Source: Parasulfuritortus sp049322515 (lineage in GTDB: Bacteria; Pseudomonadota; Gammaproteobacteria; Burkholderiales; Thiobacillaceae). From it: a stretch of DNA of 64,000 bases. Below the pieces are notes generated by a model, which saw nothing but the letters and a program-made list of their open reading frames with translations, was not told the DNA's origin and searched no databases. Of the stretch, positions 17,787-27,036 are shown in pieces; positions within the stretch are counted from its first letter, which is position 1; every line of letters starts with the position of its first letter. Made by a program: the position numbers and the translations under genes. The DNA is taken from NCBI GenBank assembly GCA_049322515.1, contig JBMOQW010000007.1, forward strand, positions 1 through 64,000. The letters run 5' to 3'.

Positions 17787-18523
17787 GCGCCCTCCCCGAC
17801 CACGTGCGGGGATGCCGCCGGCCGGACCAAGGAACCTGGGGCCTCGTTGCGGTTGCCGGTCGACATGAAGGCGAACAGGTCGTGGGCGAAACCATCCAAC
17901 TCGGCCAGCAACAGGCGGTTGGCCCGGGTGAAGGCGTTGTAGGCCAGCACCGCCGGGATCGCTACCGCCAGGCCGAGCGCGGTCATGATCAGCGCCTCGC
18001 CGACCGGACCGGCCACCTTTTCGAGCGTGCCCTGGCCGGAAATGCCGATCGCCAGCAAGGCGTGGTAGATGCCCCAGACCGTGCCGAACAGGCCGACGAA
18101 GGGGGCCGCCGAGGCCACCGAGGCGAGCACGGTATGGCCGTATTCCAGGCGGGCGGTGTCCTGTTCAATGGCCCGGCGCAGGGCACGGGTCAGGAAGTCG
18201 TCCGCGCTCACTGCCTCGATCAGGCGCCCCCCCCGGCGGTCGCGGTGCTGCTCGACCGCGCGCAGGGCATGGTGGGTCAGGTGGGAAAAAGGATCGTGCA
18301 CACCGGCACGGCGCAGGTGTTCGGCCACGCCGTCCATGTCGCGGGCGTTCCAGAACGCGTCCTGGAAGGCCTGGGCCTGCTTGCGCAGGCTGCGGTGATG
18401 CCAGCTCTTGGTCAGGATCAGGTACCAGCTGGCCACCGACATGATCAGCAGCAGGGCCAGGATGACATGGCCGACCGCGTCGGCCTGGCTGAGGAAGTGG
18501 AGAAAACCGGGAGTGCTTTGCAT
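17783..18523 (-). CDS. exbB: TonB-system proton channel protein ExbB
   Basis: A 246-aa MotA/TolQ/ExbB family protein with three hydrophobic segments: near the N-terminus (about 15-35), around 130-150 (ASAAPFVGLFGTVWGIYHA) and around 165-195 (PVGEALIMTALGLAVAIPAVLAY). The GLFGTVWGI and TALGLAVAIPA motifs are the hallmark of the proton-conducting channel. It works with ExbD and TonB to energise the siderophore receptor encoded upstream. It lies 19 bases after the PiuC-type dioxygenase gene and overlaps exbD, so it is part of the iron operon. Confidence 0.95.
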   Translation of the reverse strand: MQSTPGFLHFLSQADAVGHVILALLLIMSVASWYLILTKSWHHRSLRKQAQAFQDAFWNARDMDGVAEHLRRAGVHDPFSHLTHHALRAVEQHRDRRGGRLIEAVSADDFLTRALRRAIEQDTARLEYGHTVLASVASAAPFVGLFGTVWGIYHALLAIGISGQGTLEKVAGPVGEALIMTALGLAVAIPAVLAYNAFTRANRLLLAELDGFAHDLFAFMSTGNRNEAPGSLVRPAASPHVVGEGA

Positions 18524-18542
18524 GATGTCAGGCCTCGGTGGA

Positions 18543-19226
18543 TCAGGGGTTCGCCCAGCGGCGAAGGAGGTTGTGATAGACGTGGGTCAGCTTGAGCAGC
18601 TGCGGATCGTCGGGGGCACAGCGGGGCGTCAGCCCCTGGATGGCCTGGTCGAGGTCGAACAGCAGGGTGCGCTCGCCCTCCTCCGCGATCAGGCTCTGGA
18701 TCCAGAAGAAAGCGGCGACGCGCGCGCCACGGGTGACCGGCGTCACCCGATGCAGGCTGCTCGACGGATAGAGAACCATGTCGCCAGCCGCCAGCTTGGC
18801 TGACTGGATGCCGAACGGCCCCTCGATCTCCAATTCGCCGCCGTCGTACTCGTCCGGCTCGGCCAGGAACAGCGTGGCGGAGAGATCGCTGCGTACCGTG
18901 ACCTCGGTGCCCGGCACCTGCATCAGCGCGCTGTCGACATGGGCACCGTAGCTGCCGCCATCGGCGTAGCGATTGAACTTGGGCGGATAGATGCGCAGGG
19001 GCAAGGCGGCGGAAATGAAGCGCGGATGGTGGCCCAGCTTGCGCAGGATGTGGTGACCCAGGCTGAGCGTCGGCTCGACGCCATCGGCCAGCTGCTGGTT
19101 GTGCTTCACGGCGACCGCCAGGGTACCGGCCGTCCGTGCGCCCGCCTGCCACTCGGCCTGATCGAGATAGGCGCGGAACTGCACCACTTCATCCTTGCTC
19201 AACACGTTTTCGATGGCAATCAGCAT
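18543..19226 (-). CDS. piuC: PKHD-type Fe(II)/2-oxoglutarate hydroxylase (PiuC/YbiX family)
   Basis: A 227-aa cytoplasmic dioxygenase of the family that accompanies TonB-dependent catecholate siderophore receptors such as Fiu and PiuA. The iron ligands His96 and Asp98 (GAHVDS) and His159 (SLHRV) and the 2-oxoglutarate-binding Arg169 (RGARV) stand at exactly the positions usual for YbiX proteins. The substrate is not established for the family; modification of an imported siderophore or its breakdown product is often proposed. It lies between the FMN oxidase and exbB genes in a leftward iron operon, and iron starvation control through the Fur-like site upstream of tonB is likely. Confidence 0.95.
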   Translation of the reverse strand: MLIAIENVLSKDEVVQFRAYLDQAEWQAGARTAGTLAVAVKHNQQLADGVEPTLSLGHHILRKLGHHPRFISAALPLRIYPPKFNRYADGGSYGAHVDSALMQVPGTEVTVRSDLSATLFLAEPDEYDGGELEIEGPFGIQSAKLAAGDMVLYPSSSLHRVTPVTRGARVAAFFWIQSLIAEEGERTLLFDLDQAIQGLTPRCAPDDPQLLKLTHVYHNLLRRWANP

Positions 19227-19238
19227 GTCATGTCCTTG

Positions 19239-20366
19239 CTAGTGAGGGTTGCCAAGATCAGTCCAGGCCACGCTGGCGGCCCGGACATCCGCCAGGGTCG
19301 CGCAGCCGGCCATGGCCATGGTGGTTTCCAGTTCTTCGCGCATCAGCTTGAGCATGTGCGCGACCCCGAGGGCGCCAGCCACCGCCAGGGCGTGCACTTG
19401 CAGGCGGCCCACCGCCACCGCGTCGGCCCCCAGGGCGATCGCCTTGAAGACGTCGGCGCCGGAACGGATGCCGCCGTCGAGCAGCAGCGGACAGGCGTCG
19501 CCCACCGCCGCGCGGAGGGCGGGCAACGCCGCGAGGGTGGCGGGGGCATGATCGAGGGATCGGCCGCCGTGGTTCGACACCACCAGCCCGGCAACGCCGC
19601 GCGCGCGCAGTTGCACGGCATCCTCAGGGTGCAGCACACCCTTGATCCAGACCGGCAGCCGGGTGCTTTCCATCAGCCATGCCAGGTCGGCCCAGGTTGG
19701 CGCCTGGCGCATCAGGCCCTGGAAAATCACGCTCTGGCCCGGTCCCGGCCGTTCGCCGGACGCAGGCGCGGCGGGCGGCGGATTGACCGGGACGCACTCG
19801 GGCGGCATCCGGAATCCGGCGTGCAGGGCGCTCCGGCTGGGTGCCTGGATGACCGCATCGAGGGTGACCACCAGCGCCCCGTATCCGGCGGCCTCGGCGC
19901 GCCGGAGCAGGGCCAGGGTTGCCGCCCGGTCCGGCTGGAAATAGAGCTGGAACCAGGGAGCCGGACCGGCCAGCGCGGCCACGTCCTCGAGCGCGGTGGT
20001 GGCGAGCGTGCTCAACACCATCACGGTCTCGGTGGCGGCTGCGGCGCGCGCGGTCTCGCGCTCGCCCTGGCCATGCACCAGGGTCTGGAAGGCCACCGGC
20101 GCCAGCAGGATGGGATGGGCCAGCGTCCGTCCGGCCAGGGTCAGCCGGGTATGGCCGCCCGACACGTCGCGCAGCAGGCGCGGCGTGATGGTGACCCGCT
20201 CGAAGGCGTTCCGGTTGGCGCGCACGCTGACATCGTCGCCGCTGCCGCCCTCGATATAGGCCAGGGTCGGCCCGGTGACATGGCGCCGAGCCAGGAATTC
20301 GTAGTCCCTGGCCGCCTGGATCCCTTCCGGGAGGCGACTCAGGGGGGGGTGTATCGGTGTATTCAT
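19239..20366 (-). CDS. FMN-dependent alpha-hydroxy acid oxidase/dehydrogenase
   Basis: A 375-aa TIM-barrel flavoenzyme of the lactate oxidase/glycolate oxidase/LldD family, which oxidises 2-hydroxy acids to 2-keto acids. Signature blocks include YIEGGSGDD near residue 40, LLAPVAFQ near 88, FQLYFQPD near 140, the active-site VVSNHGGRSLDH near 255-266 with the catalytic His, and LLDGGIRSGADVFKAIALGADAVAVGR for FMN phosphate binding. It is embedded between a TonB-dependent receptor and the PiuC-type dioxygenase, 43 and 12 bases away, so it is very likely cotranscribed with iron uptake genes. Its substrate is unknown; a hydroxy acid linked to the imported siderophore is an inference. No membrane segment is seen. 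Confidence 0.9.
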   Translation of the reverse strand: MNTPIHPPLSRLPEGIQAARDYEFLARRHVTGPTLAYIEGGSGDDVSVRANRNAFERVTITPRLLRDVSGGHTRLTLAGRTLAHPILLAPVAFQTLVHGQGERETARAAAATETVMVLSTLATTALEDVAALAGPAPWFQLYFQPDRAATLALLRRAEAAGYGALVVTLDAVIQAPSRSALHAGFRMPPECVPVNPPPAAPASGERPGPGQSVIFQGLMRQAPTWADLAWLMESTRLPVWIKGVLHPEDAVQLRARGVAGLVVSNHGGRSLDHAPATLAALPALRAAVGDACPLLLDGGIRSGADVFKAIALGADAVAVGRLQVHALAVAGALGVAHMLKLMREELETTMAMAGCATLADVRAASVAWTDLGNPH

Positions 20367-20409
20367 GTTCGCATCGCCGGGGGCGGGACCGCCCCCGGAG
20401 AATCACTCA

Positions 20410-22782
20410 TCAGAAGTCGTAGTTGATCGTCAGACGCGTGTTGCGGGCATCGCCGAGGTACAGGAACGAGCCCGAGCGATAGCCGGCCAGGTAGTACTCC
20501 TTGTCGGACACGTTGCCGATGTTCAGGCGCATGTCGAGGTGCTTGTTGAAGCGATAGTTGGCGAACACGTCGACCACGGTGTAATCCGGGATCGGTTGGC
20601 TGTAGCGCCCCTGGGCATCGAAGCCGGCGGCCGAATCCGGCTGTCCGGCATATTTCTCGCTCTGGTACTTGATCGCGGTGCCGAGCGACAGTTTCGGCGT
20701 GACCTGGTACTTCAGCTGGGCGAAGGCCGTGGTATCGGCGAAGTTGCTCAAGGTCTTGCCAACGTTGGCCTCGACATTCGACGCCAGTACCTTGGACTTC
20801 ATGAACGCCACACCAGCCTGGGCGGTCAGCTTGTCGGTGAGGTCGCCGCTGACGCCGAACTCGAGGCCACGGACCCGGTTCTTGCCCGTGTTCTGGGCGC
20901 CCGTGGAGGCATAGCCAGTGGCATTCGGCGACTGCTCCATGACGTCACGCTTGGTGATCTGGAACGCTGCCGCGCTGGCCAGCAGCCTGCCGCCGAACAG
21001 GTTCCACTTGGTGCCCAGCTCGAAATTCTGGGTGGTTTCCGGCTTGCTGTCGGCAATGGTCACGCCGTTGGCATTGTCGATGCAGATGCCGCCATAGCCG
21101 CAGCTGGAACCGACGTCGGATTCGCCGCCGTTGATGTCGCTGGCCGTCGAATAACTCAGGTACACGTTGGCGTCGGGCCGGAACCGGTAGGTGGCGCCCA
21201 GGTGACCGTTCAACAGGGTGTCGTCGTACTCATAGCGGGTCACGGTGGCGACCCCGGTGTTGTTGTTCACCGACTGGGTCCGGGTGTCGAAGTCGAAGCG
21301 ATCCATGCGCAGGCCGGCGAACACGGTCCACTGCGCGTTCAGGTCGACGGTATCCATGGCCGACAGCGAGGTTGTCTTGACGTTCCAGTCGATGTCCCAG
21401 CGTCCTTTGCCGATCTGCCGGTGCATCAGCGAATTGATGCCATTCACGACGTGGCCGTTGGCATCGGTGCCACACCAGGCATTGTTGCTGGTCGCTGTGT
21501 TGCCGGTGATGCAATTCTGGCCCGCGTTGCTGACGTTGTAGATCCCGTTCAGCACCGCATGGTCGGACCACTCCAGGCCAAAAATGAACTCGTGCTTGCG
21601 ACCGCCGATCACCTTGTCCCAATGCAGGTTGGTCTGGTTGACCAGGTAGTCGACGTCCTGCCAGCCCTGGTGCGTGCTCAGGGTGATGGCCGGGTAGACG
21701 CCCGCGGCGTTGTTGGCGCCGGTGGTGCCCTGACGCGCGCCGGTCACCACATAGCCGTTGTCGGCCTGGCCGTGGCGGGTGACGTTGGTCAGCTTCAGGG
21801 CTGGGTCGAACTGGTACTTCAGGCGCGCGGTCAGGATGTCGACGTCGGAGCTCAGGAAGTCCTTGTCCTGGGCGTAGACCGGCACGTTCCGGGCCGGCTT
21901 GCGATCCGGCACCGTGCCGACCAGGAAGCCGCCCATGTCCGGACGGTCCTCGGCATCCATGCCGTAGTAGTCGAAGGTCAGGTCCAGCTTGTCGGTTGGC
22001 GCCCAGGCGGCGGACAGGGCGACCCCCTTGCGCTCGCGGTCGGCCGGGGCCCGATCGGGCACGTCTTCCTGGGCGTGCAGCAGGTTGGCGCGCACTGCCA
22101 GGGTGTCGCTCAGCACCTGGTTGGTGTCCAGGGCCAGGCGGACATGGCGGTCGGTGCCGAACGCGGTCGACAGCTTGGTGAAGTCGTATTCGGTGCTGGC
22201 CTGCTTGGTCACCGAGTTGATGGCGCCGCCGGCGGTGCCGCGGCCAGCAAAGCTGGAATTCGGGCCCTTGGAGATTTCCACCTGCTCGGTGGCGAAGCTC
22301 TCGCGGATGGTCATGCCGGGGTCGCGCAGGCCATCGACGAACACGTCGCTGCGGGCTTCCTGGCCACGGATGATGTAGCGGTCGCCGAAGGCATTGCCGT
22401 TCTCGCCGGTGCCCAGGGTGATCCCGGGCTGGGCATCGAGGATCTCGCGCAGGTCGGTGTAGCCGGAGTCCTCGATCTGGGTCTTGGTCAGCACCGTGAT
22501 GTTCTGGGCGGTCTCGGCCAAAGGACGCTTGATCCGCTCGTCGCCGGAGAACTTGGCCTTGTAGGGTACGCCGGTCTCGGCATAGGGATTGGTGTCGATG
22601 CTGCGTTCCTCGATCTTCAGCTGGTCGAGGTCGATCACGCCCTCGGCAGCCAGGCTGGGCAAGGGTGCCAGCATGGCGGAAGACAGGCTCAGGGCCAGGG
22701 TATTGCGGACAACACCACCCTGGCTCTTGGGCGACACCCGGAAACTGGCGGGCATATGCGGGTTCATGCTTTTCTTATCCAC
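20410..22782 (-). CDS. TonB-dependent catecholate-type siderophore receptor (Fiu/PiuA-like)
   Basis: A 790-aa outer-membrane receptor that imports ferric siderophores using TonB energy. A long signal region (to about residue 46) is followed by a short segment that may carry the TonB box, a plug domain (about 75-200; TAQNITVLTKTQIEDSG, DLREILDAQPGI, YIIRGQEARSDVFVDGLRD) and a 22-strand-type barrel ending in INYDF with the terminal Phe. Cys pairs in the barrel (NCITGN...AWCGT and SSCGYGGICI) probably form loop disulfides. Similarity of the plug and the presence of a PiuC gene downstream point to the Fiu/PiuA group that recognises monomeric catecholates. It is 84 bases downstream of tonB on the same strand. 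Confidence 0.95.
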   Translation of the reverse strand: MDKKSMNPHMPASFRVSPKSQGGVVRNTLALSLSSAMLAPLPSLAAEGVIDLDQLKIEERSIDTNPYAETGVPYKAKFSGDERIKRPLAETAQNITVLTKTQIEDSGYTDLREILDAQPGITLGTGENGNAFGDRYIIRGQEARSDVFVDGLRDPGMTIRESFATEQVEISKGPNSSFAGRGTAGGAINSVTKQASTEYDFTKLSTAFGTDRHVRLALDTNQVLSDTLAVRANLLHAQEDVPDRAPADRERKGVALSAAWAPTDKLDLTFDYYGMDAEDRPDMGGFLVGTVPDRKPARNVPVYAQDKDFLSSDVDILTARLKYQFDPALKLTNVTRHGQADNGYVVTGARQGTTGANNAAGVYPAITLSTHQGWQDVDYLVNQTNLHWDKVIGGRKHEFIFGLEWSDHAVLNGIYNVSNAGQNCITGNTATSNNAWCGTDANGHVVNGINSLMHRQIGKGRWDIDWNVKTTSLSAMDTVDLNAQWTVFAGLRMDRFDFDTRTQSVNNNTGVATVTRYEYDDTLLNGHLGATYRFRPDANVYLSYSTASDINGGESDVGSSCGYGGICIDNANGVTIADSKPETTQNFELGTKWNLFGGRLLASAAAFQITKRDVMEQSPNATGYASTGAQNTGKNRVRGLEFGVSGDLTDKLTAQAGVAFMKSKVLASNVEANVGKTLSNFADTTAFAQLKYQVTPKLSLGTAIKYQSEKYAGQPDSAAGFDAQGRYSQPIPDYTVVDVFANYRFNKHLDMRLNIGNVSDKEYYLAGYRSGSFLYLGDARNTRLTINYDF

Positions 22783-22866
22783 GACTACGCTCTCCTAACA
22801 ATCAGAACATTGAGGCCAATCGGCCGTTATGGTTGAAATGACACCAATGGCATGTGAGGCATGCCC

Positions 22867-23685
22867 CTAGCGATCGGTGATGAGGGAATACTCGACCGGG
22901 ATGGCCAGTTCGAGCTGGTCGCGCTTCAGGAACGCGGGAATGGCAGGCAGCGGGTTGGCCCGGGCCAGCATGTTCAACGCCGCCTGGTCCAGCTCCGGCG
23001 AGCCGGAGCCCTTGCGGATCCCCGTTGTAACCAGCCGGCCCCGTGCATCGATGCTGAATTCGAGCACCACGCGGCCTTCGATCTTGGCTTTCTTGAGTGC
23101 CGCCGGGTACGTCTTGTAGCGCGCCAACTGGCGCATCAAGGTGGCCAGGTAGCGCTTCATCTCGTCGCTCTCCATCGATAACGGCGCAGGCTGAGGCACC
23201 GCCGCCTGGGTCATGGGCTGAGGCGCGAGCGGCGCAGGTGGCACGACCACGGGAGACGGCGTCGGCAGCACCTGCTTCACAGGCTCCGGCATGGGCAACG
23301 GCGGGGGCGGCGGCGCCTGTACCACCGGTTGCGGCGGGGGGGGCGGTGGAACCAGCCTCGGCGTGGGCTCCTGGGGATCGGTCGCCGCGAGGGTTTGGAC
23401 CGGCGGCGCCGGTTCGGCCCGTGGCGGGGGTGGCAGCGGCTTGGCAGGCGGCGGCGGCTGGATCGCGGGGGGCGGCACTTCGGCGCTTACCGGAGTCACC
23501 AGACTGGCCATCAGGATCGGCTCCGAGTGAGGCCGGTCGAGCTCGGGGTGCCAGTTCAACACGAGAGCCAGCAGCGCAAGATGGCCGAGGATGGCGAGAC
23601 TCAATCCCGGCCAGCGGGCGAAGGGGCGTGAAGTGCCAGCAATCCGTGGCTGGGCACTGAAGCGGGTGATATCAGCAGACGCCAT
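22867..23685 (-). CDS. tonB: Energy transducer TonB
   Basis: A 272-aa protein with an N-terminal membrane anchor (about 27-44), a long Pro-rich periplasmic spacer (about 70-165, runs of PPPP with Lys, Glu and Gln) and a C-terminal TonB domain (about 180-270; YPAALKKAKIEGRVVLEFSI, GSGSPELDQAAL). It links ExbBD to the outer-membrane receptor encoded next. A Fur-box-like sequence lies at 23791-23809, about 105 bases upstream, in the intergenic region shared with a divergent GGDEF-EAL-CZB gene. This is the first gene of the leftward six-gene iron operon. Confidence 0.95.
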   Translation of the reverse strand: MASADITRFSAQPRIAGTSRPFARWPGLSLAILGHLALLALVLNWHPELDRPHSEPILMASLVTPVSAEVPPPAIQPPPPAKPLPPPPRAEPAPPVQTLAATDPQEPTPRLVPPPPPPQPVVQAPPPPPLPMPEPVKQVLPTPSPVVVPPAPLAPQPMTQAAVPQPAPLSMESDEMKRYLATLMRQLARYKTYPAALKKAKIEGRVVLEFSIDARGRLVTTGIRKGSGSPELDQAALNMLARANPLPAIPAFLKRDQLELAIPVEYSLITDR

Positions 23686-23790
23686 GAGACCAAGTTGAAA
23701 AACGTTGGCTGGCGAATGGCTGGCTTACGTCGGGAGGGAATCGGTCGCACGAACCCTTGAAGGCTGATGCGAAACTGTCGTCACAATATT

Positions 23791-23809
23791 AACGATAACG
23801 GTTCTTATT
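23791..23809. promoter_or_regulatory. Fur-box-like operator upstream of tonB
   Basis: On the minus strand the sequence reads AATAAGAACCGTTATCGTT. It agrees with the 19-base Fur consensus AATGATAATCATTATCATT at about 14 or 15 positions and keeps the central inverted repeat. It lies in an AT-rich patch between tonB and the divergent c-di-GMP gene, where a promoter is expected. Iron-dependent repression of the whole tonB to exbD run is inferred. Confidence 0.6.
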
Positions 23810-23927
23810 TGCAAGCCCAATAAACTTTCCATGACATCGACGGTCGGGTCCGACCGGACAATCGGCGAGTTGGAAGTCCTGCAGTTTCAGGCCTTGGGTC
23901 TAGAATCCAAACATAGGGGATCTCAAA

Positions 23928-26354
23928 TTGCTCATGGCCACGTACCGGCTCATCGCCCAGTCGCTCACCCGCCGTTACCTGATCGCGCTGATCCTGGTCG
24001 GCTTGTTGTCGACGGCGGCGTGGCTCAGCCTGCATCTGGTGATCACCGAACAGGAGAGCAATGCCGCGCTGGTCAACGTCAGCGGTCGCCAGCGCATGCT
24101 CAGCCAGCGTACCGCCCTGTTCTCCTCCCTGCTGGTCAACGCGGCACCGGGGCAACGCCAGGAAATCCGCGACAAGCTGCGCGCAGCCGCAGACCTGATG
24201 CGTGATTCGCATCGCGGCCTGACCCAGGGCGATGCCAGCCTGGGCCTGCCCCAGACCATGTCCGACACGATGCGCGCACTGTATTACCAGCCGCCGCTTG
24301 CGCTGGATGCCCAGGTGCGAACCTACCTGGGTCACGTGACCGCCCTGCTCGACGCCGACGGCACCACACTGGGGCTCGACAACCCGCACTACCGGGCCAT
24401 CATCAGCCAGGCCCCCGGCCCCCTGGTGGCCGGGCTGGACCAGGCCGTCAGCCAGTATCAGCGGGAAGGCGAAACCGCCGTGCGCTGGTTGCTCTGGGCG
24501 GAAACCAGCGTCTGGCTGCTGACCTTGCTTCTGCTCAGTCTGGAAGCGGCGTTCATCTTCCGGCCCTTCGTCCGGCAGTTGCGTCGGGTGATCGACGAAC
24601 TGCACCAGACCACGGAGGATCTCCTTCACTCCAAGGCCGTACTGGAGCAGCGCGTCGAGGAACGTACGGCGGAATTGCGTCACATCGCCCAGTTCGACCC
24701 CCTGACCGGCATTCCCAACCGGCGCATGCTCGCCGAGAAACTCAACCAGGATCTGGCCCGGGCCCGTCGCCAGGGCAAGCTTCTTGCCGTGTGCTATCTC
24801 GACCTCGACGGCTTCAAGCCGATCAACGACCTGCACGGCCATGAAACCGGCGACGCCATGCTGGTGGAAATCGCCCAGCGCCTGCGTCGAGTGCTGCGTA
24901 CCGAAGACACCTTGTCCCGGCTGGGCGGTGACGAGTTCGTCCTGATCCTGGCCGACCTCGATGACCCGGAGGAGATCGACCCGATCCTGCAACGCGTACT
25001 CGAGGCCGTGAACGGCGTGCTCCGGATCAACGACATCCTGCTCCGGGTCACGGCCAGCATCGGCGTGACGCTGTATCCGGACGACCCGGCCGATACCGAC
25101 ACCCTGTTGCGCCATGCCGACCAGGCCATGTACCAGGCCAAGGAAGCCGGCAAGAACCGCTACCAGCTGTTCGATCCGGAACAGGACCGGCGCATGCAGA
25201 GCCACCGCGAACAGCTGCATCGCCTGGGCGAAGCCTTGGAACGGCAGGAATTCGTGCTCCATTACCAGCCCAAGGTCAACATGCGCAGTGGCCTCGCCAT
25301 CGGCGTCGAGGCCCTGGTGCGCTGGCGGCATCCGGAACGCGGCCTGTTGCCGCCCGGTGAATTCCTGCCTTGCCTGGCCGGCCAACCACTGACCATCCGG
25401 CTCGGCGAATGGGTACTGGAAACCGCGCTACGCCAGATCGAGACCTGGAAAGCGGCCGGCCTGCGCCTGCCGGTCAGCGTCAACATCGACGCCCTTCACC
25501 TCGAACAGGCCGATTTCGTGGACCGCCTTTCCGAGCGGATTGCCCAGCACCCCAACGTCGAGCCGGGCGACCTGGAGCTGGAAATCCTGGAAACCAGTGC
25601 CTTGCAGGATGTCGCCCTGGTGTCCGGCATCATGCTCGAATGCCAGCGCCTGGGCGTCGGCTTCGCCCTGGACGATTTCGGCACCGGCTATTCTTCGCTC
25701 ACCTATCTGAAGCGCCTGCCGGCCGGCCTCTTGAAGGTCGACCAGAGCTTCGTCCGCGACATGCTCGACGATCCGGAGGACCTGGCCATCCTGGAAGGCG
25801 TGCTCGGTCTGGCCCATGCCTTCAGGCGCGAGGTCATCGCCGAGGGCGTGGAAACCGCCGCGCACGGCGAGTTGTTACTGCGCCTGAATTGCGAGTTGGG
25901 CCAGGGCTACGCGATCGCCAGGCCGATGCCCGCCCAGGACATCCCGTTCTGGCTCACCCAGTGGCGCCCCGATCCGGCCTGGACCCACGCGCCCAGCGTC
26001 CGGCGCGACGACCTGCCGATCCTGTTCGCGGCCGTGGAGCATCGCGCCTGGATCGCCCAGGTGCTCGCCTATCTCCAGGATGAGGGCAGCCTAATGCCGC
26101 AACTCGACCACCAGCAATGCCGCTTTGGTCATTGGTTGAGCCAGCAGGCCGCCTATTCACATGGCGACCATCCGGTCCTCAGACAGCTGATCCCGATGCA
26201 CCTCGCCCTCCATGATCGGGTCAAGCGGCTGATCACCCTGAAGCAACAGGGCCAGCCGGAACAGGTCCTTGCGGGATCAGAGGCCCTGCTGGCCGCACGC
26301 GACGAACTGCTGTCGACCTTGCTGTCGATGCTGGAACGGCCGAAGGACAATTAG
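23928..26354 (+). CDS. PilJ-N-type sensor GGDEF-EAL protein with C-terminal CZB zinc domain
   Basis: An 808-aa membrane c-di-GMP enzyme. A first membrane segment (about 17-38) leads into a periplasmic four-helix sensor opening with NVSGRQRMLSQR (50-61), typical of the PilJ/NarX-like N-terminal family; a second segment lies at about 190-212. Then follow GGDEF (333-337), EAL (461-463, DDFGTG at 582-587, AEGVE at 638-642) and a CZB domain with zinc ligands His705, Cys731, His758 and His762. Its last two thirds closely parallel the protein at 4860-7850, while the sensor halves differ. TTG at 23928 is preferred because AGGGGA (23915-23920) is seven bases before it; ATG at 23934 is the alternative. 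It diverges from tonB and may share iron-responsive control. Confidence 0.92.
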   Translation: MLMATYRLIAQSLTRRYLIALILVGLLSTAAWLSLHLVITEQESNAALVNVSGRQRMLSQRTALFSSLLVNAAPGQRQEIRDKLRAAADLMRDSHRGLTQGDASLGLPQTMSDTMRALYYQPPLALDAQVRTYLGHVTALLDADGTTLGLDNPHYRAIISQAPGPLVAGLDQAVSQYQREGETAVRWLLWAETSVWLLTLLLLSLEAAFIFRPFVRQLRRVIDELHQTTEDLLHSKAVLEQRVEERTAELRHIAQFDPLTGIPNRRMLAEKLNQDLARARRQGKLLAVCYLDLDGFKPINDLHGHETGDAMLVEIAQRLRRVLRTEDTLSRLGGDEFVLILADLDDPEEIDPILQRVLEAVNGVLRINDILLRVTASIGVTLYPDDPADTDTLLRHADQAMYQAKEAGKNRYQLFDPEQDRRMQSHREQLHRLGEALERQEFVLHYQPKVNMRSGLAIGVEALVRWRHPERGLLPPGEFLPCLAGQPLTIRLGEWVLETALRQIETWKAAGLRLPVSVNIDALHLEQADFVDRLSERIAQHPNVEPGDLELEILETSALQDVALVSGIMLECQRLGVGFALDDFGTGYSSLTYLKRLPAGLLKVDQSFVRDMLDDPEDLAILEGVLGLAHAFRREVIAEGVETAAHGELLLRLNCELGQGYAIARPMPAQDIPFWLTQWRPDPAWTHAPSVRRDDLPILFAAVEHRAWIAQVLAYLQDEGSLMPQLDHQQCRFGHWLSQQAAYSHGDHPVLRQLIPMHLALHDRVKRLITLKQQGQPEQVLAGSEALLAARDELLSTLLSMLERPKDN

Positions 26355-26376
26355 CCGCGCCGGGTTCGGCAGGCGG

Positions 26377-27036
26377 TCAATCCAGCTCGACAGCCTCCCC
26401 GTCGATGCGGAAGATCACCTGTTCGGCGATGTTGGTGCAACGGTCGCCGCAGCGTTCCAGGTTGTGCGCGATCCAGAGCATGCGCGAACCGTTGTGCACA
26501 TGCTTCGGGTCCTGGCGCATGATCTCCATCAGCTTGTCGGCCAGTTTGCGCAGCATGACGTCCAGGTCCTCGTCGCTGTCGCCGACCCGGCGCGCCAGGG
26601 CAGTGTCACCCTCGCGGTGCGCACGCATGGCGTGGGTCAGCATGTCCTGGCAGTGGCTGGCCATGCGCTGCACATCGAGCAGGCCGAGCACGTCCAGGCT
26701 GTCATCGTCCATTTCCAGGATGCTGGCCGCGATGTCGCCGGCGTAGTCACCCATGCGCTCGAGTTCGCTGGCCATGCGCATGTCGGCGACGATGTCGCGC
26801 AAGTCGTGCGCCACCGGCTGCTGCGAGGCCAGGGCGACCAGGCAATCCTGTTCGATGATGCGCCGCTTCTCGTTCAGGATGACGTCGTTGTCGATCAGGG
26901 TATGGCAGATGTGCTCATCTTTCTTGACCAGGCATTTGACTGCCTCGTCGATGGCCTTGCTCACCTCGCCGAACAGGGCAAGCAGGTTGCTCTCGATCTG
27001 CTGTTTCTTGACTTCCAGGATGTGCCGGCTGTCCAT
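26377..27036 (-). CDS. phoU: Phosphate signalling regulator PhoU
   Basis: A 219-aa all-helical protein made of two PhoU repeats. Each repeat carries the acidic metal-binding signature: ASELERMGDYAGDIA (about 104-118) and AHNLERCGDRCTNIAEQ (about 192-208). PhoU links the Pst phosphate transporter to the PhoR/PhoB system and restrains phosphate uptake. I chose ATG at 27036, preceded by GAGG, rather than an upstream in-frame start. No pst or phoBR genes are adjacent; it stands alone, divergent from rhlE. Function is well supported by family; the isolated location is slightly unusual. Confidence 0.95.
   Translation of the reverse strand: MDSRHILEVKKQQIESNLLALFGEVSKAIDEAVKCLVKKDEHICHTLIDNDVILNEKRRIIEQDCLVALASQQPVAHDLRDIVADMRMASELERMGDYAGDIAASILEMDDDSLDVLGLLDVQRMASHCQDMLTHAMRAHREGDTALARRVGDSDEDLDVMLRKLADKLMEIMRQDPKHVHNGSRMLWIAHNLERCGDRCTNIAEQVIFRIDGEAVELD

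Noticed and set aside
20365..22836. Long plus-strand frame opposite the siderophore receptor
   Set aside because: It is antisense to a full TonB-dependent receptor with signal region, plug and barrel.
23210..23480. A tandem repeat or CRISPR-like array
   Set aside because: It is the Pro-rich spacer of TonB, where repeated CCG-type codons give repetitive DNA.
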